Part shown: piece after piece, positions 60,813-64,000 of the stretch
Layout of the letters: each line of letters opens with the position of its first letter
How positions within the stretch are numbered: position 1 is the first letter of the stretch
Assembly (NCBI GenBank): GCA_030248215.1
Contig: JASANG010003345.1
Coordinates: forward strand, 186,001-250,000
Length of the DNA stretch: 64,000 bases
Reading direction: 5' to 3'
Source: Enoplolaimus lenunculus
Lineage: Eukaryota > Nematoda > Enoplea > Enoplida > Thoracostomopsidae
Program-made: the position numbers and the translations under genes
The notes under the pieces: generated by a model
Told to the model about the DNA's origin: nothing
Seen by the model: the letters and a program-made list of their open reading frames with translations, nothing else
The model's database searches: none

Positions 60813-62882
60813 CGACTCCGCCAGTGTCCAACCGAAGTAATTGAATAAAATTTCTTACTGGAAGCTTAATTGTAATTGTGGCCGTAATTTAACGTTTTTC
60901 AATTACTAAAATATATCTGTGCTCCAAGGTCGAATGTCAGACCCCCTGTACCAAAATTCCGTCATCGTTTTGGGTTTAAAACGGGGACCTTTTTCCGTTT
61001 TCCCTTTCAGCCGGCGGCTTTCGCCTAAAATAGTCTGATTTCGAAATTTTTTTCGTATTTGTGCTTCTCATGACCTCCCCTGATCATTTCAAACTCAAAC
61101 TTCAATTTTTGAAAAATCAGATTTTTAAGGTTCCGAGATCACACATCACACTTTAGAACCCAAAAATTTTTTGTCAAAAACTTACAAATTATATATTATT
61201 CGACGCATCTTTCAAAACTGAATCAAACGGCGTTAAAATCCACGCAATCAGACGATTTTTAACGAGTTATGATCAAATAACTGTGAAAACTGTTGGGAAG
61301 AAGTGAAAGAGTCAGTAAATGTACCAGGAAGAAGTACAAGTATTAAGCGCAAAATATACAAATAAATAAATATATAAATAAAATAAATAAATAAATAATA
61401 TAAATAAACCAAATACGTCTTTCAGCCACAACTACACTGATCACATTCCTCATTATTACAATGTTTAAATCTGTCGGTCAAAGCTATAACAACGTCCCGA
61501 AGGATTCTATTTCAGTAGCGTACTTATATACGTGCGTAGTGATTTTGGTTCTGACTGTAAAATTTAGCTTCCTCCGAAATTGCCATTTTTAAAATCGATG
61601 CAAACGCAAAACAAAGATTTGGGTCCCAGTTAAGCAATTGTTTCACGGCCGACGGGTGTACGTACGATCTCCCCTGATGTCAAAACTCACTTACAATATA
61701 GGGACGGATCGAAAAGCCAAAAATACAATCAATTGCGACTAAATAGTATCAATGGATGCATAATTACTCACCTGAACAATCCTTTCACTATACAACAGAC
61801 TCAGAATTGTGTTAGTGGTATAGATCACAGACCCAACTTAATTGTTAGCCAGGGCTCGACCGGATATCCAGTTCCGGCATAATGTCCAACAAACAACTGA
61901 CACCTGTATTCGGTATTAACATGCCGGATACGGAATATTTGCGGTTTTGGTTCCGAATGTTACAAAATTGCTTATTACATGTGGAAATACTAGCTTTGCA
62001 ACGACTGTATTTCTGCGCACGCCAGTACTGTATACGTACTGATATAAAATAAGAAATCTAAGCCAACAATTAATTTTAAATCAGTAACTAAATATTTTGG
62101 CACGTCTCAAGTTTTAGCAACAGTGCACAAATATAGACCCCATATCGGGTTAACATCCGGCTCCGGTTACCGGCAAAAAATTTACTATCCGGCTCCGGTT
62201 TCAGTATCCGGCAAAATTAATATACGGTCGAACCATTCCGTTGGCAACCAATGTGTCACATGCGTGATATATCCTGACCTTTTTCCATCCCTGGAATTAA
62301 ACAAAACCCACCCGCAAGCAATGAGTTTAAAGTTTTTAATTTCTACGTAAAAATAATCCTCCGGCCCGGCGGAAATAAGACATCCGGCTCGCGTTGCGAA
62401 ATTCGGTATAAATGTATTGCAATACCGCATATTTACAGTCAAAACAATGTTTGCATTTCACCGACTCCAGCTCAGGTATCCGAGTTACTGACATGCGTTC
62501 GCTCCTTGGCGAGGGTTGGGTGCGAGCAAAAACACGAGTGTTTGCTAAATAATTTGCGACGTTTGCATATATATCTAGACACGCAGCACACAGGTTACAA
62601 TTCTGGCACTTGTAAACATGCTCCCACATCTCACCCAAACTAAGCTTCCACCATTGCCGCCAAGACAGCATTTTACCTGACTGTTTTTCAACAACTCATA
62701 AACTGAGAGTTTCCTTGAAACCAACGAACGTAACAAAACCAATCGCCATAAATAATAATCCTCGTTTAAGCTTTCAGTGTACACCATTGACACAACTCAA
62801 AAAAGCGACATAACACAACTGCTACAAAAAATATCTGTCTTTCTCTATCCAGATCTATCCCATCATCATGTCAAAGCATCAT

Positions 62883-62927
62883 AACATCATCAGCATCATC
62901 ATCATCATCAACAACAACAACAACAAT

Positions 62928-62961
<34 letters not shown>

Positions 62962-62990
62962 TAATAATAATAATAATAATAACAACGCAC
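62883..62990 (+). repeat. Compound (CAT)n (CAA)n (TAA)n microsatellite
   Basis: Three successive trinucleotide runs in about 105 bp: ATCATCATC, then CAACAACAA, then TAATAATAA with one interruption. No open frame with other coding signs runs through it. Confidence 0.95.
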
Positions 62991-63422
62991 TTGCGTGTGT
63001 GATAACAAGGCAGTTTGCGATTAAAAATTCATGCAGATATTACATTGTTAACGGTGCAACAACACATGCATTATATATGTGCAGATAAGACACGTATTAT
63101 ATTGACTTGGAACTAAACCGATAAGTGTTATAACGCCTGTGGAGTGTGGGCATCAGAGCTGCACGCTACCCGTGGTTAAACGCGGGACGGGTACCGGGGT
63201 ACGTAACAAAATTTTGACGCGGGTATTCCCTCGGATAAAAAACTGCCAAACGCGGGAAAACAATTTCAAAGCGCGGGTAAAAATTTGTGATTTTTTACAC
63301 GCCAAAAATACTTAAAAAAATCTTGAAATCAGATTGTTAGAAAAACTTGAATTTTTAAACTGTTTTACCGTATGAGTGAAAAACTGTTGCGATGAGTGAA
63401 GATCAAGTAGTGAGAACGAAAC

Positions 63423-63577
63423 GGGGGTCTTTTCGGTTATCCTCCCCAAGCCCGCGTTTACACAAAAGTGGTCGTCGGATTTTGAACATTATTATGGTCA
63501 CATAACTGATTTGGCGTTGACCCAAAACGCCCACTTTTGGGCAAAACGCTGGCTGGAGGATAACCGAAAAGACCCCG
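63423..63577 (+). mobile_element. Palindromic MITE with GGGGTCTTTTCGG ends
   Basis: Inverted ends GGGGTCTTTTCGGTTATCC and GGATAACCGAAAAGACCCC enclose CAAAAGTGG...CCACTTTTG inner arms. About 155 bp. Weaker relatives with TTTGCCCAAAAATGGTTGG occur near 8240-8300, 36760-36830 and 60970-61080. Confidence 0.7.
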
Positions 63578-63877
63578 AAATTGTTCACTTACAGGCAGTA
63601 GGGTTGATAAACATCTGTTTTGGGACACTAGAGTTGATATATATATAACTGAAAATTTCTCCTAAAGAATAAAATTTTGTTACTCCTGTGCGTAAAGAAC
63701 AATGTGTTATATCGCCCTGGTGACACTGTTTGGTGCGATCTGCTCCTAACATCGTCTTTCTGTTGTTAACATTTAGTTCTTTATTAAAGAAAATAAAATT
63801 GTTCAAAATCATGAGTACTTGCGTATATACTTAATATAGAAATATATACGCACGTAAATATATCACTATATACGCAA

Positions 63878-64000
63878 AACGGTACTGGATTATACCAGAA
63901 TCGGAATCGGAACAACAAATTTATACCGGAATTGTAATCGGAATCGGATCAAAGAAATTTTGTGACCGTACGGAGAATTTTTGTATTGACAAATATAATG
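63878..64000 (+). mobile_element. Third copy of the CAGGGTGCAAT MITE, cut by the window edge
   Basis: Starts near CGGTACTGGATTATACC and follows the 57463 copy (ACAAATTTATACCGGAAT, then TGTGACCGTACGGAGAAT) until the window ends. Confidence 0.75.

Larger units (their letters stand above)
54597..64000. other. Right flank, repeat-rich, no gene supported
   Basis: It contains the MITEs, (AT)n and trinucleotide run listed. Short open frames with mixed composition lie at 59620-59982 (+, KGTWSDTDRDLLFII...RRFGRRYHRIVQRIL), 62336-62671 (-, Cys-rich, EHVYKCQNCNLCAACLDIY) and 56867-57304 (-). None has a recognised family or clear splice context. SNRK 5' exons could lie here undetected or further right. 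Confidence 0.5.

Overview
The window looks like a piece of a nematode nuclear genome. It is AT-rich, intron-bearing and repeat-rich. There are no bacterial-type operons, rRNA genes or CRISPR arrays. The pointers to a nematode are inference: intron acceptors such as TTTTCAG and TTTTTAG with little polypyrimidine tract, a C2H2 protein built from paired fingers, and many dispersed repeats carrying TTAGGC-like hexamers (the nematode telomere unit). Long introns and a 26 kb gene desert fit a larger nematode genome better than a Caenorhabditis-like one; I cannot name the species.

Two spliced genes, both on the minus strand, can be reconstructed exon by exon with matching splice phases. (1) Positions 13789 to 4517: an eight-exon gene for a protein of about 1548 residues with three copies of a module, a pair of C2H2-type zinc fingers followed by a short helix-like segment ending in Cys-Phe-Pro, separated by poly-Asn and Ser/Gly-rich linkers. 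(2) Positions 51259 to 39656: the 3' part of an SNF1-related kinase (SNRK) gene. It was recognised from the UBA-like segment ADEYSYLTATYYLLAERMLR and the tail signature SCSSSEASDDD. Five exons encode about 2239 residues after the kinase domain, far longer than the tail of vertebrate SNRK. No kinase-domain exon was recognised; it probably lies beyond the right edge. A third possible coding segment (54596 to 54049, minus) is an unassigned last exon.

The rest (1-4.5 kb, 13.8-39.7 kb, 51.3-64 kb and the introns) is dominated by short non-autonomous DNA transposons. Four copies in three hAT-type families have clear 8-bp target duplications (11362-11737, 24573-24747, 27053-27479, 57463-57873). One Tc1/mariner-like palindrome has TA flanks (22732-22951). 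Other families are TTAGGC-rich, GC-rich 'GGCGCCGT', 'GTATTCTCAAATG' and 'GGCTCGTAGCCA' elements. Several minisatellites also occur; one, with a 49-bp unit, appears to have grown out of the inside of a transposon.

No new multi-gene system was found. The points most worth a second look are the triple finger-pair/CFP architecture, the giant SNRK tail with Cys clusters, the minisatellite born inside a MITE, and the alternating purine-pyrimidine minisatellite at 26.1-26.5 kb.
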